Assembly: GCA_009602735.1 (NCBI GenBank)
Contig: WELA01010170.1
Span: forward strand, 63,064 to 127,063
DNA: 64,000 nucleotides
Reading direction: 5' to 3'
Origin: Mesotaenium endlicherianum
Taxonomy: Eukaryota; Streptophyta; Zygnematophyceae; Zygnematales; Mesotaeniaceae
Below, one piece after another: positions 32,717-44,705 of the stretch (position 1 is the first letter of the stretch; the number at the start of each line of letters is the position of its first letter). A program made the translations under genes and the position numbers. The notes beneath the pieces were generated by a model, which was not told the DNA's origin, made no database searches, and worked only from the letters and a program-made list of their open reading frames with translations.

Positions 32717-35010
32717 AAAGGAGAGGGAAGGAAGAGAAGGGGCACCTGCAATAGCCGTTCAAGTCAAAAGTCGGGGACACTTGCTGTCGAGAGCACATAC
32801 CAGGCCCCATTACTCACTGTTTTCCAATAATGAACGTGGACAAAAGTCCTGCCTTCATTCTGCACACCCCTGCACACCCCTGCACAGTGTGTGCCATGTG
32901 CATCATGTAAGTACATCATGCAATCACAAAGGATATCAAAAGAAAGAGTGTAAGAGTAAAATTTAGAACACCCAAGCACGAACAAGCTTGCGGCTAATTT
33001 CCACGGTTGTTAGGTCACTTTGGGCTACCTCCACTGAAGTTAGATCACTGGCGTTCGATCACCTCGAGGCACAAGGTGGAAATGAGTGTTGAGAATACGA
33101 TTGTTGTTGTAATTACTAAATTCAAGCGTCCAGTAGTGAAGCTCGACAGAGCTTGAGGCTCGAGGTGCCTGCAAAGGTAGGGTCTTCTACTTTTTGAGAA
33201 AGGAATGGCTCCCATACCGAATCCTACCCTATTTTGAGTCGGCGCGCCTACTTCAGAGGTGAGAATAGTGTTCTCCCACTATTTGCTAGCCCTCGTCGAA
33301 CGATTTGCCCCAGCATACCTCGCATACTTTTGAAAAGGTAGGAAACGGCACATTCCACCCATTGCCCATTCTCAAGATGCAAGGTCCGATTTGTGTTCGT
33401 TAATTTTGTTTCACGATTTGTACATCTCACGACTTGCCAAATTCAAGTGCGGATTACCGTTCAAAGCAGGTCATCATCACTGGTCAACACTAGCGTACCG
33501 ACGCGTGCTTAAGCGTGTGAATACTCATATCCGGAGCGACTGAACAACAACAATTTAAGGTGTTTTGAGGCTTCCATTCAGTGCAAAGTGAGTTTTAGAC
33601 ACTTTGAAGAAGTTAAAAGCTGTTAAGAGTGTTTCAACTACGGCATATCTAGCTCTTTGCATACTTCAAAAGCTGATGGCGTGTCACAATTTGCTAAGCA
33701 CTATGAAGATAAGATGAGAGCTTGCTAGGAGTTAAGGAGGACTGGGCATACAAAGGACTCTACGATACGGAAATTGAGCTTTTACGTCTTCTTGTTAGAT
33801 TTCAACAGTCACTGTTTGTGTGCTACCAACACTTCAAAGTGATGAATGTATTCGGGAGGAAGCTCCACTCTTAAAATATGATGCTCAAGAGTTAATAAAC
33901 AGTTGAGAGTAACCCCAATCCATAATGTACGTAGTTTCCTTGTTTTATGTAATCTTTGAAAGAGCAAAGATTTCCGTCTAGTCAATTTTGTAACCTTTGG
34001 AAGCTTTGTTACCTTACGTCACTACGAGGGTGATTTCTGAAACCCCACTTTACTTTGAGAATTCTGAGTGTAGTTAAGCGACAATTTGCCTAGCCGAAGA
34101 AACTATGTCTAATGACTTGCTTAATAGTCAGCACGTGACGAGTGACTGAATGAAAGCTCCATATGAGGAATGTGTTGCACTTCAGTCTTGACCACAATAC
34201 TTCGAACACTAGCACCTCGGTAGATGATAACTCATTCTCACCTTCGATCATCACCATCACCTAATAATCAAAATAAAATTATAATATTAACATGAAACCT
34301 TACCTAAAAACTCCCAATATTCACAATAAAAGCGATCACTTTGTTAGGCGTATGAGCTCCAAAATGTGCGTAATAAAAGTAAAATTTATAAGGGTCATTT
34401 AATACTTGGAAATTTTTAATCTTTGGGTAAGTCGTCTTATCTGCAACCATCGGACTCACTTGATCAGCAAGCAGAGTAGCAATTGTGGCTACAAGAACAT
34501 TGATATGAGTTGAAAATTCCGCTAAGATGATTATGTTTCTCGTTTTACAAAACAAAAAACTGTTAGAAGGTCATTGTGAATAATTGAGAACATTTGAAAC
34601 ATAAGTCTTCACTATTTTGACAAACTTTACATAGGTTATTGCTCGTAGTCAATTTTGGAATTTCAACACACACACACAATGGTCACATTCCGCATATTTG
34701 GATTTTTTGAATTCACACACACACACACACATACAATGTTCACATTGCCACGCCGCATGAATGAATGAACTCACCAATAAGCAATTAACCATTCAAATTA
34801 GATCAAGTAAACTTTATGGTTTTTCAAGTTAACTTATTAGAGAGCAAACAATAAGCACAAGCAACACTTGATAGTCAAATGTTAGTATACAAGCATCCAC
34901 TCTGGCAAGTTTGTTATATATAACATCTCATGGCCATGGAAACACTGGCAACAAAACCGCAAATTCGATTGCAAGATGCTGAAGTCCTTTAGCAATGTCA
35001 GGAGGGCAAC
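32717..35010. other. Intergenic, AT-rich; no gene recognised
   Basis: Only short unconvincing open frames. A CTGCACACCC unit is repeated near 32860-32885. Nothing matches the transposons in the window. Confidence 0.5.
34660..34735. repeat. Duplicated CA microsatellite
   Basis: A (CA)n run followed by CAATGGTCACATTCCGCAT occurs twice in about 70 bp, the second time as CAATGTTCACATTGCC. Confidence 0.8.
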
Positions 35011-35510
35011 TGTAGTGATTTGAGCTATTACATATTAGTTTGCATATATTTTAATGTTTTCAATTATATTTGGAGTAGTATTGTGTGGACTCAAGTGTGA
35101 ATAGGTACTCTAGTGACTTGGTTCATGTCCTTTGAACCTTCTAAGGCATTTTCGAAGTTAGAGGAAAGACCTAGAAGAACTCCACGTGGCAAAAGTCAAA
35201 TGAGCCTTTTTTAGGTCAAAAGGACATGTGTACATTATTGTAGAAAGAGGTGGCAAGTTTTGGGATGTGTTGGGTGCCAACACAACATACACCTTTTTAG
35301 AAATTTCTCATTTAGCAAGTATATAAACAAGAGCTAGAACATAGAAAGACATTAGAGAATCACTCTTGTACTTGCCAAATTCCAGAAATATATTAACTAT
35401 CAAGAAGCCATCTCTCTTTCAACAAGCTACCACTTGTGTTTAAAGATCCTTGTCTTGAATGAATAAAGTATAATATTTCACTAAGTACTTCATCTATCTG
35501 TTTCACTACA
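35011..35510 (+). repeat. CV-2 5' LTR
   Basis: 500 bp, TGTAGTG...CACTACA. Preceded by GCAAC, which would be the left copy of any target duplication. Confidence 0.95.
35320..35467 (+). promoter_or_regulatory. CV-2 LTR core promoter and polyadenylation signal
   Basis: TATATAAA at 35320-35327 is a good TATA box, and AATAAA at 35462-35467 a poly(A) signal, in the order expected for U3 then R of an LTR. Confidence 0.7.
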
Positions 35511-35511
35511 G

Positions 35512-35523
35512 TGGTATCGGAGC
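35512..35523 (+). other. CV-2 primer-binding site
   Basis: TGGTATCGGAGC, one base after the LTR. One mismatch to the common initiator-tRNA-Met primer site. Confidence 0.88.
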
Positions 35524-35547
35524 TAGGCACTTTGGTAGCACAAGAAG

Positions 35548-36828
35548 ATGGCCGATCCTCAAGACCAACAGCAAGCTTTCGAAGGAAGCCCTTCCTCTCC
35601 AAGACACCCTCCTCCAGCGCCGATGGGAGAGCCCACTCAAGAAAATCTGCAACAACAAGAAGCACCACAAGGAGGAGTACACCCTCCTTCAGCGCCGATG
35701 GGAGAGCCTACTCAAGGAAATCTGCAACAACAAGAAGCACCACAAGGAGGAGCACCGTCACATCCCGTGGCAGCCGCTATAGCAAAGTTGACCCCACCAC
35801 AAGGAGTTCCCGCAAATGAGTGGGCAGCCTTCCTAATGACCGTCCACAACCAAGTGGGCTTGGCCACCTATGAAGCAACCGTGCAAGCGTCAAGAGAAGC
35901 TATGGCTGCCATGGTTGCCCCTATTGCGAGCAATGCTCAAAATCCAGCCCCGGCTCAAGCGCCTCCACAAGAGCCAACGAGAGCAAGGAAACTCATCAAG
36001 CCCGGCAAACCCGACACTTTCAACCCCGGGAAAGGTGCCAACCTGAATTTATGGCTCTACCAAGTGGAGACGTACCTCGCATTCCTTGAAGTACCCGAGG
36101 AGGACTACGTTCCCTTTGCCGTTACCTTACTTAGAGGAGCAGCAACATCATGGTGGCGTAACTATCAAGCGGCTATATATCAAGCTATGGCGCACCCCAT
36201 GCTCGGCCAAGAGCCCCCACCATCATATGCAAGATGGGCAGATTTTCGTGAGGCCCTCAAGAAGCAATTCATGCCCATCAATGCGGAGAAGATTGCCCGA
36301 GGAAAGCTCCACCATCTCAAGCAAACGACGTCCGTTCAAGAGTATACATCCAGATTTCACACCCTCACTCTTGAGATCCCCAACATGTCTCTCTAGGAGA
36401 AGATTGACCGCTACATCTTTGGCCTCAAGGCCAAGGTGGCCAAGGAAGTGGAATTACGCGACTTGGCGGACTTCTCAAGGATCATTAAAGTGGCCCAGAA
36501 GGTGGATACCTTGGATTTCAAGCACTCCGTGCCTCCATCTTCACGGATTCCGGCGACGCGGGTGTACGCAGCCCCTTCCACATCCAAATCTGGACCCACA
36601 CCCATGGAAATCGGAGTTATTAAAAGGGACCCCGCGGCTGCCCGGAAGAGTGGAAGACCCTCCAATGACACTTATGATGCAAGAAACCAGCAAGGAGTGA
36701 AAGCAAGACTCTCGCCGGCTGAAGAAGAAGCTCTCATGACGGCTGGACTATGCTTTTATTGCTAGGAAAAGGACCATCGTGCACTGTCATGCTCCAAAAT
36801 GTTGTCAAAAAACGGACAGCGCCGGTAG
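35548..36828 (+). pseudogene. CV-2 gag, two in-frame TAG codons
   Basis: Begins MADPQDQQQAF. Near the N-terminus a 22-residue Pro/Gln-rich unit (PPAPMGEPTQ...) is tandemly duplicated, single in CV-1. The capsid core includes LNLWLYQVETYLAFLE, SWWRNYQAAIYQ and FMPINAEKIARGKL. TAG at 36394-36396 interrupts between NMSL and EKIDRYIF. A second TAG at 36763-36765 sits inside the CCHC knuckle, between CFYC and EKDHRALSC. Both look like former CAG codons. The frame then ends at 36828, just after the slippery site into pol. Gag forms the particle and the knuckle binds RNA. Confidence 0.9.
36807..36813 (+). promoter_or_regulatory. Programmed -1 frameshift site between CV-2 gag and pol
   Basis: The heptamer AAAAAAC is in the correct gag phase (TCA AAA AAC), fitting the X_XXY_YYZ rule. 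Slipping back one base gives AAA AAA CGG ACA and leads directly into the pol frame ([10 protein letters not shown]). The zero frame ends 13 nt later at TAG 36826-36828. I saw no convincing long stem-loop downstream. Confidence 0.75.
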
Positions 36829-39800
36829 GCAAGGAGACTACCACCCCAAGACCCACTTCACAAAAAGACAACAAGCCAAGTGAGGTGGAGACTCCCGTTG
36901 AAGACGACGTTTCAGCCCCAATGAGTTTGAGAGGTTACCTTGGAGGAGAGAAGGTCCACATCTTGGTGGATAGCGGAGCTCAAGGCAACTTCATTGCTGC
37001 AGATTTTGCCACCAAGCACGGTGTTACTATGCGAACTCTTGACCACGACGAGGAGATTATGATGCCCGATGGATTCTCCTATACTACCCCTTCCAAGAAG
37101 ACGTACCCCTTGGCACTCTCTATCAAGTCCTTCAAGGATAGAGTAGTGTTCTCCCCCATGCAATTGGGCAAGTACGACGTCATCCTAGGGACGCCTTGGT
37201 TGACCAAGCACAACCCCGAAGTTGGTTGGAGGACCAGTACTATCAAGATCAAGAATGACATCACTTCAAGAATCTGTATTTTGCACGCAATCCAGAATAT
37301 CCAGACCCAAGACATCGAGAAGCCAACACACGAGATACTATTGTCCGCCCTCCAACTCAAGAGACTTGTGAGGAAGGGACACGAGCTTCTTTTGGCCTTG
37401 ATCACGCCAAAAGACATCAAGAAAGACATCGAGAGTCAAGAAGGCAGCCCCGTTCCCAAGGAGATACAAGAAGTCTTCAAGGACTACAAAGAAGTGTTCT
37501 CCCCGGAATTGCCCAAGGGCCTATCCCCCAAAAGATTCGTAGACCACAAGATAGAGTTGGAGCCCGGAAGCAAGCCCATCTCTCGGCCTACGTTCAAAAT
37601 GTCATACACGGAGCTAGACGAAGTCAAGAAGCAAATCAAGGAGCTACTGGAGCATGGCTTCATTCGACCTAGCAAGTCGCCATTTGGAGCCCCGGTGCTA
37701 TTTGTCAAGAAGAAAGATGGTACCTTGAGGATGTGTGTGGACTATCGCGCCCTCAACAAGATCACCATCAAGAATCGATACCCGCTGCCGCGCATGGATG
37801 AGCTCATGGACCGGCTAGTTGGAGCCAAGTACTTCACGAAGATTGACTTACGGAGCGGCTACCACCAGATTCGCATCGCAGAAACGGACATAGAGAAGAC
37901 GGCATTCAGGACAAGATATGGACATTTCGAGTTCATGGTCCTGCCATTGGGACTCACCAACGCGCCAGCAACTTTCATGACTATGATGAACACCATATTT
38001 CAGCCCATGTTGGACAGATTTGTGGTGGTATTCATCGATGACATCCTTATCTACAGCAAGACCCTTGAAGAGCATGCGAGACACTTGAAAGAAGTCCTTG
38101 AAGTATTGAAGCAAAACAAGCTATTTGCGAAGGAGTCAAAGTGCGAGTTTGCCAAACAAGAAGTGGAGTTCCTAGGTCTCCACGTGACTGCTGATGGCAT
38201 CAAGATGGACCCCAAGAAGACCACGGTGGTGGAGGAATGGCCAACCCCCACGACCAAGAAAGAACTCCAGTCATTCTTGGAATTTGCCAATTGGTACAGA
38301 AAATTCATCCAAGGCTTCTCGCACATAGCAGCCCCCCTGACAGACCTACTCAAGAAGGACAGGCTATATACATGGACCGAGAAAGAGGAAGAGGCATTTC
38401 AAGAGTTAAAGCGAAGATTGACCACATCCCCGGTGCTCACACTCCCAAGTCCAAACCCAGATTGGCTCTTCCACGTCATCACCGATGCATCTTCCTATGC
38501 AATAGGAGCAATCCTGCTTCAAGACCAAGGCAAGGGACTGCAGCCCATCGCCTACGAGTCAAGGAAGCTAAATCCAGCCGAGCAAAATTATACAACCACG
38601 GAGCGAGAGGCATTGGCGATTGTACATGCCTTGAAGGTTTGGCGCTGCTACGTTGAAGGACGCAAAGTACTGGTCACCACAGACCACAAGGCGTTAAAGT
38701 GCCTCCAGACGCAGTCGTATCTCTCAAAGAGACAAGCAAGATGGAGCGGATACTTGCAACAATACAACATCACGATTCAGTACCAGCCCGACAAGACAAA
38801 CCCGGCTGACCCCCTCTCAAGACTGCAATTAAATGCAGTGATGGTATCCCTGAAGACAGATCTGGAAGCTCGATTTTCAGCCGCCTATGAAAGAGACCCT
38901 TACTACAAGAACAAAGAAGCAGACTTGGACCCATACAAGAAGCAAGAAGGCAATTATTGGGTGAGGCAGGACACGGGCCAGAGATGTGTTCCTAATGACT
39001 TAGACCTCCGGCTCTTGCTTCTACGAGAAGCACACGACAACCCTCTTGGAGGACACTTCGGAATCCTAAGGACCACGGGCGTTCTAGCTAGGACTTATTG
39101 TTGGCCAGGCATGTCTAAGCAAGTCAAGGAGTACTGCAGGAGCTCTGACACATGCCAAAGATTTAAGACATCATCGCAAAGGGCGGGAGGACTCCTCCAA
39201 CCACTACCAATCCCCGAAAGACAATGGACGGACATCTCAATGGACCTTATCGTGGACTTGCCCGTCACACCTCGAGGCCATAATGCAATACTCACGGTGG
39301 TGGACAGACTTACTAAGATGGCTCATTTTATTCCCACGACGACTAAGGCTACAGCACCACAACTTGCAAGACTCATCTTTGACAACATCTTCCGACTCCA
39401 TGGACTACCATCAAGAACTGTGTCAGATAAAGATCCAAGATTCACAAGCCATTTCTGGAAAAATCTCGTCAAGAACTTGGATACATCGTTGAATATGTCT
39501 ACCGCCTACCACCCACAATCAGATGGGCAAACCGAGCGTATGAATCGTACCCTAAAGACCTCTCTAAAGGCCTACGTGTCTACCCTCGAGCAAGACTGGG
39601 ACATGTACTTGACCCCCCTCGAGTTTGCCTACAACAACACTACGCAGGCCTCTACCCAAGAGTCCCCATTCTTCCTCAACTATGGCTTCCATCCGACCAC
39701 GCCACTGAGCTTCACGGCTGGCCATGATGAAGTACCTGCAGCCACAGATTTTATGGAGACATTAGAAGCAGCCCTTACAGCAGCGAAGAAAGCTCTACAA

Positions 39801-40415
39801 CACGCGCAAGATGCTCAAGCAAGAGTGGCGAACAGATCCAGAAGAGAAATTACGTACAGAGTGGGTGACAACGTGTTACTATCATCCAAGAACATTTCCC
39901 TGAACAACAGGCCTGCCGGCAGCAAGTTCTCTCCCAAGTATTTGGGACCCTTCAAGATTATCCAGCAAGTCAACCCCGTTGCTTTCAAGCTAGAACTTCC
40001 CCAGACTATGCACATCGACCCCGTATTCCACGCTTCCCTCTTCAAGCCATATGTGCAACCCGACAACAAGTTCCCAGGACGTGTGACAACCCCACCAGCC
40101 CCAACAATAGTGGATGATCATTTGGAGTACGAAGTGGAAGACATAGTGGCTATGAGAAATTTCAGGAGACAGCAGCAATACTTGATCAAGTGGAAAGGAT
40201 ATCCAGATTCGGAGAATAGTTGGGTGGCGGCGCACTACCTTGACAAAGTTCAGAGAAAGTTGAAGCGCTTCCATGCTGCCAACCCCCATCTTGGACCAGC
40301 CCCAAGTCTCTCTACAAGAAGCCCGAAGACTTCAGGGAGGCAGCCTGCCACCATCAAGAAGCAGCAGAAGACCCCTTGGAGGCAGCCTGCAAGAACAAGA
40401 AAGAGGAAAAATTGA
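36807..40415 (+). CDS. pol: CV-2 pol: protease, reverse transcriptase, RNase H, integrase, chromodomain
   Basis: An open frame that technically extends back to 36750 (1221 codons), though expression is expected by -1 frameshifting at 36807. Residue numbers count from 36750. Aspartic protease VDSGAQG (D74). Reverse transcriptase [11 protein letters not shown] and FIDD (428-431). RNase [11 protein letters not shown] (D579) and TTDHKALK. Integrase HHCC finger ([10 protein letters not shown] then CRSSDTCQ) and catalytic triad D832, D893, E929 with exactly 35 residues between the last two. A GPY/F-like region and then a chromodomain at about 1125-1177 ([26 protein letters not shown]) follow. No stops or lost catalytic residues are visible, so the enzyme set looks potentially functional. 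The chromodomain places it among chromoviruses and would steer integration to marked chromatin. Confidence 0.96.
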   Translation, partial: KKRTAPVGKETTTPRPTSQKDNKPSEVETPVEDDVSAPMSLRGYLGGEKVHILVDSGAQGNFIAADFATKHGVTMRTLDHDEEIMMPDGFSYTTPSKKTYPLALSIKSFKDRVVFSPMQLGKYDVILGTPWLTKHNPEVGWRTSTIKIKNDITSRICILHAIQNIQTQDIEKPTHEILLSALQLKRLVRKGHELLLALITPKDIKKDIESQEGSPVPKEIQEVFKDYKEVFSPELPKGLSPKRFVDHKIELEPGSKPISRPTFKMSYTELDEVKKQIKELLEHGFIRPSKSPFGAPVLFVKKKDGTLRMCVDYRALNKITIKNRYPLPRMDELMDRLVGAKYFTKIDLRSGYHQIRIAETDIEKTAFRTRYGHFEFMVLPLGLTNAPATFMTMMNTIFQPMLDRFVVVFIDDILIYSKTLEEHARHLKEVLEVLKQNKLFAKESKCEFAKQEVEFLGLHVTADGIKMDPKKTTVVEEWPTPTTKKELQSFLEFANWYRKFIQGFSHIAAPLTDLLKKDRLYTWTEKEEEAFQELKRRLTTSPVLTLPSPNPDWLFHVITDASSYAIGAILLQDQGKGLQPIAYESRKLNPAEQNYTTTEREALAIVHALKVWRCYVEGRKVLVTTDHKALKCLQTQSYLSKRQARWSGYLQQYNITIQYQPDKTNPADPLSRLQLNAVMVSLKTDLEARFSAAYERDPYYKNKEADLDPYKKQEGNYWVRQDTGQRCVPNDLDLRLLLLREAHDNPLGGHFGILRTTGVLARTYCWPGMSKQVKEYCRSSDTCQRFKTSSQRAGGLLQPLPIPERQWTDISMDLIVDLPVTPRGHNAILTVVDRLTKMAHFIPTTTKATAPQLARLIFDNIFRLHGLPSRTVSDKDPRFTSHFWKNLVKNLDTSLNMSTAYHPQSDGQTERMNRTLKTSLKAYVSTLEQDWDMYLTPLEFAYNNTTQASTQESPFFLNYGFHPTTPLSFTAGHDEVPAATDFMETLEAALTAAKKALQHAQDAQARVANRSRREITYRVGDNVLLSSKNISLNNRPAGSKFSPKYLGPFKIIQQVNPVAFKLELPQTMHIDPVFHASLFKPYVQPDNKFPGRVTTPPAPTIVDDHLEYEVEDIVAMRNFRRQQQYLIKWKGYPDSENSWVAAHYLDKVQRKLKRFHAANPHLGPAPSLSTRSPKTSGRQPATIKKQQKTPWRQPARTRKRKN

Positions 40416-41184
40416 CATTAGACACTCTTCTCTTCTCAGAGTTTCTGGACAGAAAACTAAAACTGCTACTGGTGATAGGTCTCTACAAAAAAAATTATAA
40501 AAGCCTACCTTGCTGTAGTCCATAAGTAGTCGGTCATTTAGAGTCCAAGTTCGCTCAATTTGGAGCACTGGTGAGAGAGATATGATACTCTCAGTAGAAG
40601 GGGGTCAAGCTGCTGGCATTGTTAGGGCAGAATATGACCTCTAACATTGTGCCCTCCCCTGAACTTGGAATGCTTTGAAACTCAAGACTCTGGTAGCACA
40701 TTTTACAGCGCCCATTTTGAGACTTAGTTTGCAAAATTTGGAGAAGTATAGAAGGACTTATGATTCTCAGAAGTTTCTGCACAGATTTGGAGGAGTGCCT
40801 ACTCTCTCAGCCCTCAACAACACTCCAGAAATTAGAATGCTCTCAAATTTGGTGATCCGGTAGAGTTCTTTGACGCGGTTCGTCTGGCACTCAAACTTTC
40901 AGATTTGGAGCATTTGTGTGGACGCTATGAATTTTTGAATTTGTGGCAGATTCTGGGCCAACTTGTACAATTTTCTTTATCATCAAGGAGTAGGCTAGCC
41001 AATAAGGTCACACCACCCACGACCTTGCCTAGTCTACCTTACATGTGTAGCACCTGACTTGGCGCCTTGGACTAATCCTCTTCACATGTGTGGCATCTGA
41101 CTTGAAGATGTTGACTAGTCTGCTCCACATGTGTAAGACCTGACTTGACGCGCCGAGACGTCGCTTAATCTGGCGGGGGAGTGA
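40416..41184 (+). other. CV-2 3' untranslated region and polypurine tract
   Basis: Non-coding. It ends with GGCGGGGGAG (about 41172-41181) directly before the 3' LTR, the expected primer for plus-strand synthesis. Confidence 0.82.
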
Positions 41185-41470
41185 TGTAGTGATTTGAGTT
41201 ATTATACATTAGTTTTCATATATTTTAATGTTTTCAAATGTATTTGGAGTAGTATTGTGTGGATTCAAGTGTGAATAGGAACTCTAGTGACTTGGTTCAT
41301 GTCCATTGAACCTTGTAAGGTATTTTCGAAGTTAGAGGAAAGACCTAGAAGAACTCCACGTGGCAAAAGTCAAATATGCCATTTTTAGGTCAAAAGGACA
41401 TGGGTACATTATTCTAGAAAGAGGTGGCAAGTGTTGGGATGTGTTGGGTGCCAACACATCAACATACATC
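41185..41470 (+). repeat. CV-2 3' LTR, truncated
   Basis: The first 286 bp match the 5' LTR (TGTAGTGATTTGAG...CAACACATCAACATAC), then identity stops abruptly. The TATA box and LTR end are missing. Confidence 0.92.
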
Positions 41471-42362
41471 TTGAGCTGTCGAAGACCGCTTAGGTCCAAC
41501 CACAATCCAACCTTTACATCCCTGATGAGTTCGTTAGACGTGTCAATACAGTAATTTATGTCAACTATGTCCACGTGCACGAACAACTTCTTCATATTTC
41601 AAATCTCAAAAATGAAGTCAAAGACAACTTGAAGTAGATGGGTGTCTCCTTTGCCGTGAATTATAATTCTCCCGAGTTGTGGGCACTTGGTAGCATTCAA
41701 GTGCAGTGACAAGTCATGTAAATCGGAAGAAAAGATTCATAGGCTATAAAGCCCACCTCAGTCACCTTAGGCATCCTTTGGAGTTCCGTTATAAAATAGG
41801 GTGCCCGCATATCGGAAGCAATACATGCGCATCCATGCATGAAGGACGAGTGCACAATGTGTTCTACAGGTGACGAACGTATTTCAAAGCCCTATAAACG
41901 TCACACTTTTTGTACGTTTCCTTTTTCTGAGTATGCTTCTTAGGGCTACTGACAACCATATTTCACTATTTCCTTCTCGAGGGCGAAAAGAGGTGCTAAT
42001 TGTCTGGAGTCATGGCTGAATTTCTTGATGAAAAGAGATAAGGTAGTGAAACAATCAGGTAGAATTGGTCCTACTATTTGCTTCTTGAATCATTGGGAAG
42101 AAGGAACTTGACGACAGGGTAAACGAGGCTCGCAGAGCATGCATCTAACGAGCTTGTGCTGACACATGAAGCTAAGCTACTCTCCTTATGTAAGCTCATG
42201 AAAGCTACACTTGTCGTGAAGATGACATCATACGACAACAAGAGCCTCGGCGTTCAACTCCTGCATGGGCTTAGTACCTAACTTACGATAAAGGAAAAAA
42301 ATCTCGACAGTGAGAATGAGGCCCGTAGAGCAGTATGTGTGCAGCTGAATCAATGTGAGCTG
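41471..42362. other. Unassigned sequence between CV-2 and DR-2
   Basis: About 0.9 kb not related to the flanking elements. Minus-strand frames show short peptide-like stretches with stops, possibly a gene relic, but I recognise no family. Confidence 0.4.
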
Positions 42363-43386
42363 TGTCATGATTCATTAAGTTGAGGTTGACGTACAAAATC
42401 AAGCTCTACGTGTGTGGACCATCAACCTAGGAAGACCAACTTTGCATTGACTTTACACATCCATATGTTGACCTTCTCTAGATTTACAAGTCACCAAAGT
42501 GTAGCGCGTCGAAGCATCTTCCGAATGGCACCGATTTTGCGTCATTTGGTTAGAATTAAACGAGATAGACGCGATCTAGTCCGCACCCTTTTCGGCACCT
42601 AGCGGAATCACACCAAATGGCCAACTTGTGACTCAATGCACCCAAAGGTGACAATGTTGACTATTCGTGACCCCAAGGACCCCTAGCTTTGTGCGCACAA
42701 ATCCGCGAGCCCTTCAGACTACATAAGTCTTGCATTTCCATAGTATAACTGCATCATTGAGGCTATAACTTGGTGACAGCATCACCTACTTCTGAAGGAA
42801 GCTTCCTCAAGTTCCAGATTCACTTTTGAGGCGCTATCTACGTAGAATCACCCAAGGTAAGCTCGGCCAATGAGAGACACATAGCATATTTTACGTGCTT
42901 TGCTTTGATTGGTTTGAGTCATGCTTAGCCTATAGGAGTGCTAGTACATGCCTTGTACACATTAGTGGACACAGGAGAGCCTCCTAGAATGACTACATGC
43001 GTTGGATCCGCCGCATACGACGCCGGGTTTCCAGGAGTATAAGTACTAGGGAAGCCCCTAAAGGGACATCTTTTTAGAAGTCCCATTATGCCAGTTGTAA
43101 GTCACAGAGCTTATCAGTAAAGCTTACACTTTTATCTCTTGTGTTTTGAGAACCACTTAGTCTCTCTCTTGTGAAGAGCAAGCCTTGCTGGCTTCCAGTC
43201 ACTAGAAGAACTTCACAAGTGGTGAGCAAAGTCACAGCTTATACCCTCTGCCATAGAACTACTCTTGAAGATCATGATGTGCTTCCAGTAATCTTTTGGG
43301 CCAGACTTCATTAGTTGTTTTCCTACCAAATTACAGTCTTGAGGTGCTCACTCTAGAGAGTACACACTCCTTACTTCTAAAAAGAT
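42363..43386 (+). repeat. DR-2 terminal repeat A1
   Basis: 1024 bp from TGTCATGATTCATTAAG to CTTCTAAAAAGAT. gag starts 37 nt later, with no primer site or B segment between. Confidence 0.92.
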
Positions 43387-43422
43387 CTCTCTTTGCCCGC
43401 AAGCAATTAGAATCTTCAATGT

Positions 43423-44705
43423 ATGCCTACCTGTAGTGGGCGTGCTTACCAACCATACTACAAAGGGGTTAGTGGAGAAGACTCAGACTCCGATCTCGAG
43501 ACTGTCACTGAACCCTCTGAAGGGGAGCAGCCGGCACTCGTACTTCCGGTGGTTGTCCCTGAGCCATCTTCCCAGTGGGCTCACCACGATTCCTGGTATC
43601 CCATGGCACGCGACCACGAGGTCAAGGCTGACAGGTCCTCCCTCTTCCGCTTCAGCGGCAGACCAGGAACCTGTGATCTGGACAACACAATCTCAGAGTT
43701 CGAGGCTGAGTTCGTGACCGCGAGGCTCAAAACGCCCGCGCTCACTAAGCGTGACGTGTTCTATACGCTCATGCGCTATCTCCTCTATGAGGCCCGTGAG
43801 AAGGGTGACAAGATCTACGCACGCACAGAGCCTGTGGGGGAACCCCCAGGGAAGACCGCCCTCGCTGACCCGGTAAAGGCCTTCTGGGACGTCCTCAGGA
43901 AGGAGTCCAGGCCGCGACCGAAGAGAAGGTGTATGAGCTGCACCACTTCTTCCGCCGCAAGAACAAGACGATCCGCATGACGCACCTTTGCCGAGACGTT
44001 GGCACCGTCACTGACGGGGAGGCAGCATAAATTTTCTTGCGCGCTGTAGAGCCACGTTTGAGGGAGCGAGCCATGGCTCCTCTCATCTACCACATTGGCT
44101 CCAAGAACTCGCTGGAGGACGCTTACCTCTCAATCGAGAAGCAGAGCCTTGCCGCTGCACGGAGCAACATTAGCGACCGTGTAGGCCTCGCACCCACGGG
44201 CGTATGCCAGGAGTCTTTGGTGCTGCCATCCACAACGATGCGCCCAACTCCGGCTTGCCAGCCCCAGCAGCAGCAACAGCCCCAGCGCTCTCAGCTGTCC
44301 CAACAGACCGAGCAGCGCGGGGTTCTCGGTGGCTGCACATCCATGGCCGCCACGACGAGCGACTCCTGTTGGTCTTGCGGGAAGACGGGCCACTCTTGCC
44401 AGAACTGCACTATTGCGCCAAATGGCAAGCCCGGTGACTGTACCTCCTGTGGCAAGGCCGGCCACCTGCAGATCGTATGCTTGCAAAAGAAGCGCGACGT
44501 CGAGAACGGACGCGCTCGTGACAACCCTGCGCCCGCAGCAGGATTTCGGGGCATGCGTAACCCTCGCACGGGTGGACGCCCCTCGATGACGGCAGCCACG
44601 GCCACGATGGACGCCGCACTGCTTGAGTTGATTACTAACGATTTCAACGACGTCGTCGATGCCCTCGTAGAGGCTAATGCGGAGATCGCCAGACTCCGTG
44701 ATCTC
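43423..44705 (+). pseudogene. DR-2 gag with two intact zinc knuckles
   Basis: ATG at 43423 (MPTCSGRAYQPYYKG). It carries the same core as DR-1 (FRFSGRPGTCDLDN, LTKRDVFYTLMRYLL). A frameshift near 43910 and a TAA near 44028 break the frame. It resumes AVEPRLRERAMAPLIYHIG and reaches a Gln-rich run and two CCHC knuckles (CWSCGKTGHSCQNC and CTSCGKAGHLQIVC, about 44370-44475), both complete here. The knuckles would bind the element's RNA during packaging. Confidence 0.9.

Larger units (their letters stand above)
35011..41470 (+). mobile_element. CV-2: chromovirus-type Ty3/gypsy retrotransposon with long intact pol
   Basis: Has a full 5' LTR, primer site, gag, a -1 frameshift site, an uninterrupted pol with protease, reverse transcriptase, RNase H, integrase and chromodomain, a polypurine tract, and the first 286 bp of the 3' LTR. 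The 3' LTR is cut at 41470, where unrelated sequence begins, so no target duplication can be checked. Two in-frame TAG codons in gag are the main coding defects seen. Confidence 0.95.

Noticed and set aside
32425-32751. Ser/Leu and Arg/Glu repeat peptides across the N run
   Set aside because: Translations of a GA microsatellite and an assembly gap.
35011-41470. Treating CV-2 as a complete element with two LTRs
   Set aside because: The 3' LTR stops at 41470, before its TATA box and terminal CACTACA, and no target duplication can be shown.
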